A stretch of 64,000 nt of DNA from PMP191F sp047602185 (GCA_047602185.1 JASGHY010000001.1:186001-250000), one strand, 5' to 3'; positions 1-9,508 are shown, counted from the first letter of the stretch. Notes: a model not told the origin generated them from the letters alone. Made by a program: numbers and translations.

Positions 1-2
1 CC

Positions 3-1412
3 GAAATGAGTGCCAAAGGCAAAGTAGGTATGCGTATTGACCTGGACAAAGTGCCTACACGCCAGCAGAACATGAAAGCATGGGAACTGTTACTGAGCGA
101 AAGCCAGGAACGCATGCTGATGGTGGTAGAAAAAGGTAAAGAAGCGCTGGTACAGGCTGTGTTTGATAAATGGGACCTGCCTTGCTCTGAGATCGGTGAA
201 GTAACTGCCGATGGTAACCTGCAATTCTTTATGAATGGTACACTGGAAGCCCTGTTGCCTGCTGAAGAACTGGTACTGGGTGGTGGTGCTCCACAATATA
301 CCCGAGAGTTTAAAGAACCCGCTTACCTGGAAAAGGTCAAAGCATTCGATGCTGATAAAATAGAAGTACCTGATGATCTGAAAGCTGTAGCTGAACAGAT
401 CATTGCTATTCCTAACATTGCTTCCAAACGCTGGATCTATGTTCAGTACGATAGTATGGTAGGTACAGGTTCTGCTTCCACCAATGCACCTACTGATGCT
501 GCGGTGGTAATTGCCAAGCCTACTGAAAAAGGACTGGCTTTAACAACAGATTGTAACAGCAAATATGTTTTCGCTGATCCATACAAAGGCGGCATGATCG
601 CTGTAGCCGAAGCTGCGCGTAATATCGTGTGCAGCGGTGGCCAGCCATTAGGTATTACCAACTGCCTCAATTTTGGTAATCCTTACGATCCGGGTGTTTA
701 CTACCAGTTTACACAGGCTATCAAAGGGATGGGCGATGCTTGTCGTGCATTTGATACTCCTGTAACCGGCGGTAACGTGAGTTTCTATAACCAGAATCCT
801 GATGGCGCAGTATATCCTACACCTACTATTGGTATGGTAGGCTTGCTGGATAGTGTAGATGATAAAATGACGATGGATTTCAAAGCCGCAGGTGATAGTA
901 TTTTCCTCGTTGGTCAAAGCAGGGCCGATATTGGCTCCTCAGAATACCTGAACAAAGTACAGGGCGTGGAATTCAGTGCTGCACCGCATTTCGAGTTGCA
1001 GGAAGAGCTGGCATTGCAACAAAAAGTAGCTGAGCTGATCCGGGAAGGCGTAATTGTATCAGCACATGATGTAAGTGAAGGTGGTCTGTTTATTACGCTG
1101 ATCGAAAGTGCTTTCAACCGCAATCTCGGTTTTGATGTACTGGCAACAGACATTAATATCCGTAAAGATGCTTACTGGTTTGGCGAAGCGCAGAGCAGGG
1201 TAGTGGTAAGTGTAAAAGCTATCCAGGTAGCTGCTTTCAAAAAACTGATGGGCGATCATCCTTATGAAGAATTGGGTGAAGTTACGCCTGGCAGCATTGA
1301 AGTGGACGGCCTTAACTGGGGTACTATCGCAAGCTGGAAAGATAAATATGACACTGCTATTGAAAAATTGCTGGCAGGTCATGAGTCAGAGCATGCTTTA
1401 AGTGCTCTTTAA
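3..1412 (+). CDS. purL: Phosphoribosylformylglycinamidine synthase II, 5'-truncated by window edge
   Basis: Fourth step of de novo purine synthesis: ATP- and glutamine-dependent conversion of FGAR to FGAM. The frame is open to the window edge, so the N-terminal AIR-synthase-like half is missing; about 469 codons of an expected 730-750 remain. Visible are the linker motif LLLSESQERMLMV (about 28-40 of the visible part), the second AIRS-like domain beginning near IASKRWIYVQYDSMVGTG (about 138-155), and the signature SAHDVSEGG near residue 350. The form is the small PurL type, which normally needs separate PurQ and PurS; neither is in view. The first Met at position 6 is internal, not a start. 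The next gene follows after a 79-bp repeat-filled spacer. Confidence 0.95.
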   Translation, partial: EMSAKGKVGMRIDLDKVPTRQQNMKAWELLLSESQERMLMVVEKGKEALVQAVFDKWDLPCSEIGEVTADGNLQFFMNGTLEALLPAEELVLGGGAPQYTREFKEPAYLEKVKAFDADKIEVPDDLKAVAEQIIAIPNIASKRWIYVQYDSMVGTGSASTNAPTDAAVVIAKPTEKGLALTTDCNSKYVFADPYKGGMIAVAEAARNIVCSGGQPLGITNCLNFGNPYDPGVYYQFTQAIKGMGDACRAFDTPVTGGNVSFYNQNPDGAVYPTPTIGMVGLLDSVDDKMTMDFKAAGDSIFLVGQSRADIGSSEYLNKVQGVEFSAAPHFELQEELALQQKVAELIREGVIVSAHDVSEGGLFITLIESAFNRNLGFDVLATDINIRKDAYWFGEAQSRVVVSVKAIQVAAFKKLMGDHPYEELGEVTPGSIEVDGLNWGTIASWKDKYDTAIEKLLAGHESEHALSAL

Positions 1413-1491
1413 GATTTGAAAATTCGAGAATGCTATTAGCTCACAGCTCATAGCTCGCAGCTTTTCGCTAACAGCTAAAACCTATTCGATA
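1413..1491. repeat. Heptad-repeat spacer (AGCT word)
   Basis: The spacer between purL and hldD opens with a TTTGAAAATT-like stretch and continues with 7-bp-spaced units sharing an AGCT core (TAGCTCA, CAGCTCA, TAGCTCG, about 1439-1460), then TAACAGC and TAAAACC. These are words of the dispersed heptad family found throughout the window. No promoter or terminator is visible, so hldD may be cotranscribed with purL. Confidence 0.6.
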
Positions 1492-2472
1492 GTGACCAAA
1501 GAATCAACCATAGTAGTAACAGGGGCTGCCGGTTTTATCGGCAGTTGCCTGGTGGGGTTCCTGAATGAGCAGGGATATAACAATCTTATCCTCGTTGATG
1601 AGTTTGTACGCGAGGACAAATATCCCAACCTCGAAGGAAAACGTTTTCTTGAAAAAGTAGACAGGGACCTGTTCCTGGAGCAGTTGGCAGCCAACAAACA
1701 GCATTTCGGTTTCATCTTTCATATAGGTGCGCGTACGGATACTACTGAATTTGATTATTCAGTGCACCAGCGTCTTAATGTGGAGTATTCGCAGAAAGTA
1801 TGGAGCTATTGTGTTGCCAACAATGTTCCGTTGGTGTATGCATCCTCTGCGGCTACTTATGGTGCAGGAGAGTTGGGCTATGACGACAACCACGAGCTGC
1901 CTTTTCAATTAAAGCCGCTGAATCCTTACGGCGTTTCTAAAAATGAATTTGATAAATGGGCTTTAACGCAAACTACACATCCGCCTTTCTGGGCAGGGTT
2001 GAAGTTCTTCAATGTGTACGGCCCTAACGAATACCACAAAGCGCGTATGGCCAGCGTTATCTGGCATAGCTTTAACCAGATCAATAAAAACGGGGTAGTG
2101 AAACTGTTCAGATCTCACCGCCCTGATTTTAAAGACGGTCAGCAGTTACGCGATTTTGTGTATGTAAAAGATGTACTGAAAGTATGTTACTGGCTGATGC
2201 AGAACCAGCCGGCTTCAGGCATTTACAACCTGGGTACCGGTAAGGCCCGCAGTTTTGAAGACCTGGTAAGATCCACCTACGCAGGACTGGACAAAGCGCC
2301 GAATATTGAGTATATTGATATGCCGGAAGACATTCGTGACAAATACCAGTATTTCACGGAAGCCAATATGAGTAAATTGATAAATGCCGGTTACACCGAG
2401 CCCTTCTACTCACTGGAAAAAGGGATTGATGATTATGTGAGGAATTACCTGGCAAAGGGGAAATATTATTAG
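1492..2472 (+). CDS. hldD: ADP-L-glycero-D-manno-heptose 6-epimerase
   Basis: Epimerises ADP-D-glycero- to ADP-L-glycero-manno-heptose, the precursor of LPS inner-core heptose, in the cytoplasm. Extended SDR fold of 326 aa. Rossmann motif TGAAGFIG at residues 10-17; catalytic YxxxK as NPYGVSK with Tyr146 and Lys150; the family-specific FNVYGPNEYHKARMAS block places Lys182 where the second catalytic base lies in HldD; DFVYVKDV follows in the C-terminal half. The start is GTG at 1492: it gives a Rossmann strand at the expected distance and there is no nearby ATG. The subgroup call over other NAD-dependent epimerases rests on the EYHK.RMAS and LNPYG blocks. Confidence 0.92.
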   Translation: MTKESTIVVTGAAGFIGSCLVGFLNEQGYNNLILVDEFVREDKYPNLEGKRFLEKVDRDLFLEQLAANKQHFGFIFHIGARTDTTEFDYSVHQRLNVEYSQKVWSYCVANNVPLVYASSAATYGAGELGYDDNHELPFQLKPLNPYGVSKNEFDKWALTQTTHPPFWAGLKFFNVYGPNEYHKARMASVIWHSFNQINKNGVVKLFRSHRPDFKDGQQLRDFVYVKDVLKVCYWLMQNQPASGIYNLGTGKARSFEDLVRSTYAGLDKAPNIEYIDMPEDIRDKYQYFTEANMSKLINAGYTEPFYSLEKGIDDYVRNYLAKGKYY

Positions 2473-2686
2473 CTGAACGCTTAGGCAGAAAACTGGTTAT
2501 AAGTTTTATGTTGAATACAGCCACGAGGAATACAAGTTGGTAGTTGGCAATTTGCAGTTACCTGCATCTTGTATCCTGTAACTGGTAACCGGCGACTGGT
2601 ATCCGGAAACGCCTTTGCGAATCTTTGCCGTCTTTGTGTGAAATCAGTCAGGAAGATTGAACTAAAGAACCCGAAACAGCTTCATC
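2473..2686. repeat. Heptad-repeat spacer (GTTGGCA/GTATCCT words)
   Basis: The gap between hldD and proC starts with GCTGAACGCTTAGGC (heptad word NTAACGC, degenerate) and from about 2535 to 2610 consists of 7-bp units: GTTGGTA, GTTGGCA, ATTTGCA, GTTACCT, then GCATCTT, GTATCCT, GTAACTG, GTAACCG, GCGACTG, GTATCCG. The last part reads like CTTTGCGAATCTTTGCCG. No clear terminator. Confidence 0.65.
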
Positions 2687-3487
2687 ATGAGCAAAAAAAT
2701 AGCCATCATTGGAGGCGGAAACCTGGGAACAGCCATTGCTGAAGGATTGATCAACAGTGGTTTTTCACAACCCCAGGATATCTGCATTACCAAACGCAAT
2801 ATAAAAACACTCGCCCATCTGCAGCAGAAAGGCGTGCAGGTGTCGGATAATAACGAACAGGCACTGCAACATGCTGATCTGGTGATCCTGGCTGTAAAAC
2901 CTTTCCAGGTAGCAGATGTGGTAGGTAAGTTGAAAGAGCTGTTTGATCCTGCGCGTCATGTATTGGTGTCGGTGGTAACAGGTGTTTCCATTGCGCAGAT
3001 ACTGCAGGTAGTAGGGAAAAAGATAGCGGTGATCCGCGCCATGCCCAATACGGCTATTGCTATTCAGCAAAGTATGACCTGTCTTTCTTCTTCCGGAGAT
3101 GCCGGTAAAGAACAGGTTGCTTATATCGAAGAGGTGTTCAACCAGCTTGGCCGTGCAGTATGGATAGATGAAAAACTGATGGATGCGGCAACTGTATTGG
3201 GTGCCTGTGGTACTGCCTATGCTATGCGTTATATACGTGCCAACATACAGGGCGGTATTGAAATTGGTTTTGATGCAGCTACAGCTACATTGATCGCAGC
3301 CCAGACAGTATTGGGCGCTGCTGAATTATTACTCAAAAAAGGCTCTCACCCCGAACAGGAAATTGATAAGGTTACTACCCCCCGCGGATGTACCATTGCC
3401 GGTTTAAACGAAATGGAACACCAGGGGTTCAGTTCCTCACTTATAAAAGGTATTGTGGCCAGCTACGATCGTATTGCCAAAGATTAA
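2687..3487 (+). CDS. proC: Pyrroline-5-carboxylate reductase
   Basis: Last step of proline synthesis: NAD(P)H-dependent reduction of 1-pyrroline-5-carboxylate. 266 aa, the usual family length. N-terminal nucleotide-binding motif IAIIGGGNLGTAIAEG (5-20), AVKPFQV near residue 70, the RAMPNTAI segment near 120, and the C-terminal signature TTPRGCTIAGLNEME that shapes the substrate site. Stands alone between repeat-rich spacers, with no other proline gene nearby. A small perfect dyad, TATAGCA / TGCTATA at 3506-3525, lies just downstream; it lacks a T-tract and is not a convincing terminator. Confidence 0.96.
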   Translation: MSKKIAIIGGGNLGTAIAEGLINSGFSQPQDICITKRNIKTLAHLQQKGVQVSDNNEQALQHADLVILAVKPFQVADVVGKLKELFDPARHVLVSVVTGVSIAQILQVVGKKIAVIRAMPNTAIAIQQSMTCLSSSGDAGKEQVAYIEEVFNQLGRAVWIDEKLMDAATVLGACGTAYAMRYIRANIQGGIEIGFDAATATLIAAQTVLGAAELLLKKGSHPEQEIDKVTTPRGCTIAGLNEMEHQGFSSSLIKGIVASYDRIAKD

Positions 3488-3655
3488 TCCCTCTTTACAG
3501 AAATTTATAGCATCTTTTTGCTATATGAACAAATGGATAATTCTGGCCTCTGAAATCAGGATTTTTTTTAATAAAAGCCTCATTATTAATGATTTTGGGT
3601 AAAAATAATACCTCTTTTTAGTAGATATACTATTCGTGTGCATAGAAATGAGGTG

Positions 3656-3663
3656 TATATTTG
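3656..3663 (+). promoter_or_regulatory. Bacteroidota -7 promoter element (TATATTTG)
   Basis: Matches TAnnTTTG exactly and lies 21 bp upstream of the small ORF at 3685. The -33 TTG is not clear. With the intrinsic terminator at 3944 it frames a short independent transcript. Confidence 0.5.
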
Positions 3664-3684
3664 TCCTGAAATAAAAAGCACCTT

Positions 3685-3906
3685 ATGGCGTTTATAGAAA
3701 AGAAGGTGCCCCAAACTCCAAAATCTATGAAAAGAGAAAAACTTAGTCTTCTTGTTCTGGCAGTTGAAATTGCCGCTATCGCACTGTTACACACTGCAAA
3801 AGTTAGTAACGACGCACAGCACACTCAGGTAACGGCCGAAAAAACAAGCGCTACAGCGGCCGTAAAGAATGTGAACTCTTTCTTTACATTGGTTTCCTTT
3901 AAATAA
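3685..3906 (+). CDS. Small single-pass membrane or exported protein, unknown
   Basis: 73 aa from ATG 3685, or 59 aa from the internal ATG at 3727. Not recognised as any family. It shows a basic start (MKREK) followed by a hydrophobic helix SLLVLAVEIAAIALLH (about residues 20-35), then a polar Thr/Ala/Lys-rich tail ending in FFTLVSF. This fits a signal anchor or uncleaved signal peptide. A TAnnTTTG element is just upstream and a strong intrinsic terminator starts 38 bp downstream, so the ORF occupies its own transcription unit, which argues that it is real. An alternative is that the transcript is an sRNA and the ORF is incidental. Confidence 0.5.
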   Translation: MAFIEKKVPQTPKSMKREKLSLLVLAVEIAAIALLHTAKVSNDAQHTQVTAEKTSATAAVKNVNSFFTLVSFK

Positions 3907-3943
3907 TTACAGATTACTCTCTAACGATATTGTTATATGAAAA

Positions 3944-3968
3944 CCTCCGGAAACGGAGGCTTTTTTTT
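3944..3968 (+). terminator. Intrinsic terminator
   Basis: Stem CCTCCG / CGGAGG (3944-3949, 3954-3959) with a GAAA tetraloop, followed by eight T (3961-3968). Ends the small-protein transcript. Confidence 0.9.
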
Positions 3969-4552
3969 GCCCCATACTTACCAATCAATCTTTATTTAAG
4001 CCAATGGCCCGGTAGGTAAGTATATCTTCCTTCCTCTTCATTGGTCACTAATCAGGCGATATTGACCCGCCGGAGACGACATTCTTTTATACAAAAAAGA
4101 CAGGTTGTATAGTGGAACTAAATTTGCTGTCCTTCCTCCCGGTAATGCGTTTTCAGGCTCAAATGCAGCATAGTCGGTTATTTCTCCATATACAAATACG
4201 TGACAACTAAGAGAGAAAATGCTGTTTAAAAATGCACAACTATGGGCGGAGTTTTCCCCATCAGAAAGCGAAGTTTTTTCGGTTGAGGGATTTGGCGTAG
4301 CTTTGTACGACCTCCGGAAATAATTCTTCGTTAAGTTTTCTCAGGTCATATTTGAACAGTAGTTCATTTACCAGGATTAACAATCAAAAAGTAACAGTTT
4401 CAGGCGTCGTGCCATTTGGTACACCGGTATTAAGTTGAATAAAGGTGAGCAGGTTTTGCGTGTTGTCAATGAAAGCCGGGCAAATGCTTTTTTGTTATGC
4501 CTTAACCAGGTTGAGGATCTGGAAATAGTGAAATTAATTAACTATCTGATAT
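3969..4552. other. 584-bp gap upstream of pyrG without a recognised gene
   Basis: No convincing ORF: a frame from 4435 overlaps pyrG in a different phase and has no family signal. No heptad islands, unlike most other long gaps in the window. A near-match to the -7 box (CATATTTG, about 4347-4354) is the best promoter candidate for pyrG, which would give a leader of about 195 nt. No riboswitch-like architecture was recognised. Confidence 0.4.
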
Positions 4553-6202
4553 ATGGCCAAGTACATTTTTGTTACCGGTGGGGTAACGTCGTCATTAGGA
4601 AAAGGAATTATTGCAGCATCGCTGGCAAAGCTGCTGCAGGCAAGAGGTTTACGCGTTACCATCCAGAAATTTGATCCCTACATCAATGTGGACCCCGGTA
4701 CACTCAACCCTTACGAACACGGTGAGTGTTATGTAACAGAAGATGGTGCTGAAACGGATCTTGACCTTGGTCACTACGAGCGTTTTCTGAACATCTTTAC
4801 TTCCCAGGCCAATAACGTTACTACAGGCCGTATTTACCAGACTGTCATCAACAAAGAAAGAGAAGGTGCTTATCTCGGTAAAACAGTTCAGGTTGTTCCC
4901 CACATTACCGACGAGATCAAACGTCGTATGTTGTTATTGGGACAGCAGAACGAGTATGATATTATTATTACAGAATTAGGTGGTACAGTAGGTGATATTG
5001 AAAGCTTACCATTTATAGAAGCGCTGCGCCAGTTGCAGTGGGAGTTGCCTGAAGAGGATACTGTGGTATTGCACCTTACCCTGATCCCTTACCTGAAAGC
5101 AGCAAAAGAATTAAAAACAAAACCTACTCAGCACAGCGTACGCATGATGAGCCAGGAAGGTGTACACCCTGATATTATTGTATGCAGAACCGAAAAGCCT
5201 TTGTCGCAGGATCTGCGTCGTAAAATTGCATTGTTCTGTAATGTAAAACAGGATGCGGTGATAGAAGCGGCTGATGCTCCTACTATTTACGAAGTGCCAT
5301 TGCTGATGATGCGCGAAAAATTGGATGTTACCTGTCTTAAAAAACTAAATCTTCCTTACCAGCAGGAACCTACACTTACCCGCTGGAAAGAATTTATCGA
5401 CAAACTGAAATACCCCAAAAGCCAGGTTACTATCGGGCTTATTGGTAAATATATTGAGCTACAGGATGCTTACAAATCTATCCTCGAAGCTTTTGTACAT
5501 GCAGGCGCTATCAATGAATGCAAAGTACAGGTAGTGAATGTGCATAGTGAATTCATTACAGATGAAAATGTAGCCGAAAAACTGGGCAGTCTTGATGCTT
5601 TGCTGGTTGCACCGGGATTTGGACACAGGGGAGTAGAAGGTAAAGTGATTGCTGTAAAATATGCACGCGAAAACAAACTGCCTTTCTTCGGGATCTGTTT
5701 AGGTATGCAGATGTCTGTTATTGAATTTGCACGTGATGTATTAAACCTGAAAGACGCGCATTCAACCGAAATGAACAAGCAAACTCCTGACCCGGTTATC
5801 GACCTGATGGAGGATCAGAAAAATATTACAGCCAAAGGCGGTACTATGCGTTTGGGAGCTTATTCCTGTAAGATCCAGGAAGGAACACTGGCGTACCGTA
5901 TCTATGGTAAAGACATTATCAGCGAGCGTCACCGCCACCGTTGGGAGTTCAACAACAAATACCTGGAAGCTTTTGAAAAAGCAGGTATGGTTGCCAGCGG
6001 TAAAAACCCTGAAAGCGGACTGGTTGAGATCGTAGAACTGCCTTCTCATCCTTTCTTTATTGGTGTGCAATATCACCCTGAACTGAAGAGTACGGTAGAA
6101 AATCCTCACCCGTTGTTTGTGAGCTTTGTAAAAGCTGCAAGAGAATATGCGGACCTGAAAACTGTGGTGAAAAATCCATTGTTACAGAGCGAGATGATCT
6201 AG
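4553..6202 (+). CDS. pyrG: CTP synthase
   Basis: Makes CTP from UTP, ATP and glutamine; cytosolic tetramer. 549 aa, normal length. N-terminal synthetase domain with FVTGGVTSSLGKG at the start (P-loop), then a C-terminal class I glutamine amidotransferase domain from about residue 290. The nucleophile Cys382 lies in FGICLGMQ and the His508/Glu510 pair in QYHPELKS. All catalytic residues are present. The start ATG gives the conserved MAKYIFVTGG N-terminus. It is monocistronic, with a terminator 50 bp downstream. Confidence 0.98.
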   Translation: MAKYIFVTGGVTSSLGKGIIAASLAKLLQARGLRVTIQKFDPYINVDPGTLNPYEHGECYVTEDGAETDLDLGHYERFLNIFTSQANNVTTGRIYQTVINKEREGAYLGKTVQVVPHITDEIKRRMLLLGQQNEYDIIITELGGTVGDIESLPFIEALRQLQWELPEEDTVVLHLTLIPYLKAAKELKTKPTQHSVRMMSQEGVHPDIIVCRTEKPLSQDLRRKIALFCNVKQDAVIEAADAPTIYEVPLLMMREKLDVTCLKKLNLPYQQEPTLTRWKEFIDKLKYPKSQVTIGLIGKYIELQDAYKSILEAFVHAGAINECKVQVVNVHSEFITDENVAEKLGSLDALLVAPGFGHRGVEGKVIAVKYARENKLPFFGICLGMQMSVIEFARDVLNLKDAHSTEMNKQTPDPVIDLMEDQKNITAKGGTMRLGAYSCKIQEGTLAYRIYGKDIISERHRHRWEFNNKYLEAFEKAGMVASGKNPESGLVEIVELPSHPFFIGVQYHPELKSTVENPHPLFVSFVKAAREYADLKTVVKNPLLQSEMI

Positions 6203-6250
6203 GAAAGCAGTCATAGAAGACAGTAAAAAGATCATAATAGACAGTAAGAG

Positions 6251-6287
6251 AGTCACATAAGTCAACCGACCTATGTGACTTTTTTTT
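6251..6287 (+). terminator. Intrinsic terminator of pyrG
   Basis: Nine-bp stem AGTCACATA / TATGTGACT (6251-6259, 6272-6280) followed by a run of T (about 6279-6287). Confidence 0.92.
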
Positions 6288-6559
6288 GCCCCCTGACTGC
6301 CCTGACCATTTTGATTTTTTAGCCTGTTCGATTTCCTGGCTTTTTGCCCCACCTTCCATTTAACGGATATTTAATACCAGTGTTCTGTGCTTTTTTGCTG
6401 CATTTGCGACAAATGTTTGGTCTGCTGCAGGCAGGCAATTAACCAGGAAGGATACAACCCCTTGATTATCCGCAGTTACTATAACTCATTTGGGCAATAT
6501 GCTGCTTGAGTCTTATACCGGATGACTATTTGGCTTGTATCCCGACTTATTTGCCCTGT

Positions 6560-6592
6560 TTGACAGATTTGACCAGTTTCCGATTATCTTTG
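6560..6592 (+). promoter_or_regulatory. Promoter of yidC
   Basis: TTG at 6560-6562 and TATCTTTG at 6585-6592, spacing 22, an exact fit to the Bacteroidota sigma-70 pattern, 25 bp before the start codon. The stretch 6288-6559 between the pyrG terminator and this promoter shows no gene or strong structure. Confidence 0.75.
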
Positions 6593-6617
6593 CACCTCTT
6601 CAAAAAATGTTGATTAC

Positions 6618-8435
6618 ATGAAAATGGACCGCAATACGGTGATAGGCTTTGTGTTACTAGCCGGTTTATTGTTTGTTTACCTGTACACTTCTACCAAAAA
6701 CAGTCATGAGTTGCAAGCGGCACGTCAGCGCCAGGAAGACTCTGTTGCTCGTGTGAAGAACGTACAGGATTCCATTGCTAGCCTGCGTGATACGGCGAGC
6801 AATGTGGCTATAGCAGACAGTGGCTTTCACCAGGTAGTTACAGAAACACCGCTGGTGGTAGAAAACGATGTGCTTTCAATTACCTTCAGCAACAAAGGTG
6901 GTCAGCCTAAAAAAGTAGCGCTGAAAAAATATAAATCAGGCAAGGACAGCCAGCAGGTAGTGCTGGGTGGTACTGCTTTCGATAAATTCGCTTACAGGAT
7001 CAATACCGGTAACAACCAGGCTTCAGATATTACAGAATTGTATTTTCAGCCAGGTACAGTTACCAAAAATGCTGATGGCAGCCAGGTGGTAACCTTTCAG
7101 TTAACAGCCAACGGACAGGCCGTAACACACCAGTATGTAATCCGCAAAGACGATTACATGATCGACTGGAACGTACAGTTCAATGGTGCAGACCAGTTAC
7201 TGGAAAAACAGTCCTTCAACCTGGTATGGCAATCACAGCCAATGCAGCACGAAAGTGATGTGGCTTATGAAAAGCAACAAACCACCATCGACTATGTAGA
7301 AGATGGCAGTTTCGACTACATGATGTCCAAGACAGAGCGTAAGCTGGAAAAACAGGTACAGTGGGTAAGTGTAGCACAGCAATTCTTTAATACAACCTTA
7401 GTTGCCAAAAATGGCTTCAATAGCGGCGATATCAAACTGATTCGTAAATCAAATGAAGATACCGCTTCAGGCATCATTGCTAACGTAACTACCAGCCTGC
7501 AGGCACAGTTACCGGTTGGCAAAATTGCCAATATGCCGTTGCAATTGTATTATGGTCCCAACGATTATAGGATTCTGAAGAACCAGGCTCCTGAAATGGA
7601 AAAGATCGTGAACCTCGGACGTGATATGTATGCGTTTGTACGTCCTATCAACAAATACATTGTAATGCCGGTATTCGATTTCTTCAAAAGCTTTATCGGC
7701 AGCTTCGGTCTTGTAATTGCCTTACTGACCTTGTTCATCCGTTTACTTACATCGCCATTGGTGTACACCAGCTACCTGAGTGGCGCCAAAATGAAGGCTT
7801 TACGTCCTGAGATTGATAAACTGAAAGAGAAATTAGGCGGCGATCAGCAGCAGATCGGTGTAGAGCAGATGAAATTGTTCCGCGAAGCAGGTGTAAATCC
7901 GTTGGGTGGATGTATCCCGGCATTATTACAGATCCCTATCTTCTTTGCTTTGTATAGCTTCTTTAACTCAAATATCTCCCTGCGCGGAGAGGAGTTCCTG
8001 TGGGCACACAACCTGGCATCTTACGACGTGTTATTCCATTTCCCATTCAATGTATGGGGCCTGGGTAATCACCTGAGCTTGTTTACACTTACAGCTGTAA
8101 TTACCAGCTTCCTGATCTCCCTGTACAATATGAACATGACACCGGATCAGAACAACCCGGCTTTGAAATACATGCCTTATATTTTCCCGTTCGTCCTGTT
8201 GTTCGTGTTCAACCGTTTACCGGCTGCCTTAACATGGTACTATACTGTATCTAACATCATTACCCTGATATTGCAGTTTATCATTCAGAACTACATTATC
8301 GACCATGATAAGATCCTGGCTAAGATCCAGGAGAACCGCAATAAGCCTAAGTCAAAATCAAAATGGCAGGAGCGTCTTGAACAAATGCAGGAAACTCAAC
8401 GCCAACAGCAGCAACAAGCTAACAAGCGTAAATAA
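6618..8435 (+). CDS. yidC: Membrane protein insertase YidC (Oxa1 family)
   Basis: Inserts and folds inner-membrane proteins, alone or with SecYEG. 605 aa, the long gram-negative form: N-terminal anchor helix (about 8-25, VIGFVLLAGLLFVYLYT), a large periplasmic beta domain to about residue 345, then the conserved C-terminal helices beginning IGSFGLVIALLTLFIR with the groove arginine. The AGVNPLGGCIPALLQIP loop is intact, and a Lys/Gln/Arg-rich cytoplasmic tail follows. ATG 6618 (MKMDRN) and ATG 6624 (MDRNTVIG) are both possible; the family more often begins MDRN. The usual rnpA/rpmH neighbours are absent, which is normal in Bacteroidota, where pyrG-yidC adjacency is common. Confidence 0.96.
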   Translation: MKMDRNTVIGFVLLAGLLFVYLYTSTKNSHELQAARQRQEDSVARVKNVQDSIASLRDTASNVAIADSGFHQVVTETPLVVENDVLSITFSNKGGQPKKVALKKYKSGKDSQQVVLGGTAFDKFAYRINTGNNQASDITELYFQPGTVTKNADGSQVVTFQLTANGQAVTHQYVIRKDDYMIDWNVQFNGADQLLEKQSFNLVWQSQPMQHESDVAYEKQQTTIDYVEDGSFDYMMSKTERKLEKQVQWVSVAQQFFNTTLVAKNGFNSGDIKLIRKSNEDTASGIIANVTTSLQAQLPVGKIANMPLQLYYGPNDYRILKNQAPEMEKIVNLGRDMYAFVRPINKYIVMPVFDFFKSFIGSFGLVIALLTLFIRLLTSPLVYTSYLSGAKMKALRPEIDKLKEKLGGDQQQIGVEQMKLFREAGVNPLGGCIPALLQIPIFFALYSFFNSNISLRGEEFLWAHNLASYDVLFHFPFNVWGLGNHLSLFTLTAVITSFLISLYNMNMTPDQNNPALKYMPYIFPFVLLFVFNRLPAALTWYYTVSNIITLILQFIIQNYIIDHDKILAKIQENRNKPKSKSKWQERLEQMQETQRQQQQQANKRK

Positions 8436-8495
8436 ATGGTATTGAAGGGCTGCTTTTATACAGGCTTTCAATAATTGTTGACATATTTCGTTAAA

Positions 8496-8540
8496 AAGAC
8501 CTGTCAGTTTAGTGAAAATTGACAGGTCTTTCCTATTTTA
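8496..8540 (+). terminator. Terminator hairpin downstream of yidC
   Basis: Perfect 11-bp stem AAGACCTGTCA / TGACAGGTCTT (8496-8506, 8520-8530) with a 13-nt loop. The downstream T-run is short and broken (TCCTATTTTA). Confidence 0.75.
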
Positions 8541-8675
8541 AGCAACTGTTTGCTGAAGTGACGCATCTTGGTGATTAGAATGAGGGATAAGGCACGTGGA
8601 ATTGGGATTAGGAACAAGAAACCAGGAGGTGCTTATGAAGTCCGGAAATCCTGAAAATCCTTAAATCAGCGATCT

Positions 8676-9335
8676 ATGATGAAACGTTTTACTCTTTTAT
8701 TCTTTTCGTTCACCATGTTTAGTCTGCTGGCCGTAGCGCAACGCAGGGTATCAGAGCTTACGCTTGTGTACGATGCTTCTGTATCTTCCGGAAATGCTGA
8801 GCCCAAAATGGCTGACGCATTTGATGGAGCCACTACCACTGTTTATCTTAAAGGAAATATGAGCCGTTCTGAAATGGTGAGCGCACTGTTCTCTTCAACT
8901 ACTATTCACGATTCAAAAACAGGGTCTGCAGTTGTACTGCGCGAAGTAAGCGGGCAGAAATTACTGATCCGTTTAAATGCTGATAACTGGGCTGAAAAGA
9001 ATAAACGCTATAATGGCATCACATTTACCAATACCAGCGATACCAAAACTATTGCAGGTTATAAATGTACAAAGGCCGAAGCGAAGCTGACAGACGGTAC
9101 TACTTTCACTGTTTATTATACTACTGATATTATTCCTGAGAACAAGGATTATGATTACCAGTTTAAAAGTCTGAATGGCTTGCCGCTGGAGTATGAGATG
9201 GTACAGGGAAAACTTACTATCAAATACACCGTATCCAAGATCAACCTGAATCCTGTTCCTGCTTCCAAGTTTGATATTCCCAAATCGGGCTACAGAGAGA
9301 TGACCTACGATGAGAGTAAGAAGATGACTAATTGA
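8676..9335 (+). CDS. Exported DUF4412/GLPGLI-like protein
   Basis: 219 aa with a signal peptide (MMKRFTLLFFSFTMFSLLAVAQ, cleavage around residue 22). The rest looks like the beta-rich exported families common in Bacteroidota: GYKCTKAEAKL, TVYYTTDI, NGLPLEYEM (compare the GLPGLI motif) and a C-terminal FDIPKSGYREM segment. These families are of unknown function and probably periplasmic. Two ATGs at 8676 and 8679 are equivalent. The gene stands alone. The family call rests on motif resemblance only. Confidence 0.7.
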   Translation: MMKRFTLLFFSFTMFSLLAVAQRRVSELTLVYDASVSSGNAEPKMADAFDGATTTVYLKGNMSRSEMVSALFSSTTIHDSKTGSAVVLREVSGQKLLIRLNADNWAEKNKRYNGITFTNTSDTKTIAGYKCTKAEAKLTDGTTFTVYYTTDIIPENKDYDYQFKSLNGLPLEYEMVQGKLTIKYTVSKINLNPVPASKFDIPKSGYREMTYDESKKMTN

Positions 9336-9508
9336 TTGCTGATTTTGCAATGCAACTATTTAGGGATTTTAATTTTTCCCGGAATAGATGTTTACTGGTA
9401 TATAGACAGAAAGACATTACTTTCCCTGGCGAAAAGCACGAGATAGGGTAACATACCTTTAGATGAGTGGAATCAAGCCACCATCACAAGATCATAAAAT
9501 GAAAGATG

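Noticed and set aside
3656..3968. Type I toxin-antitoxin interpretation of the small membrane protein unit
   Set aside because: No overlapping antisense transcript signal or partner ORF can be seen; kept only as an unknown small protein.
4435..4674. 79-codon frame overlapping the start of pyrG
   Set aside because: Out of frame with pyrG, half of it inside the conserved P-loop coding region, no family signal.
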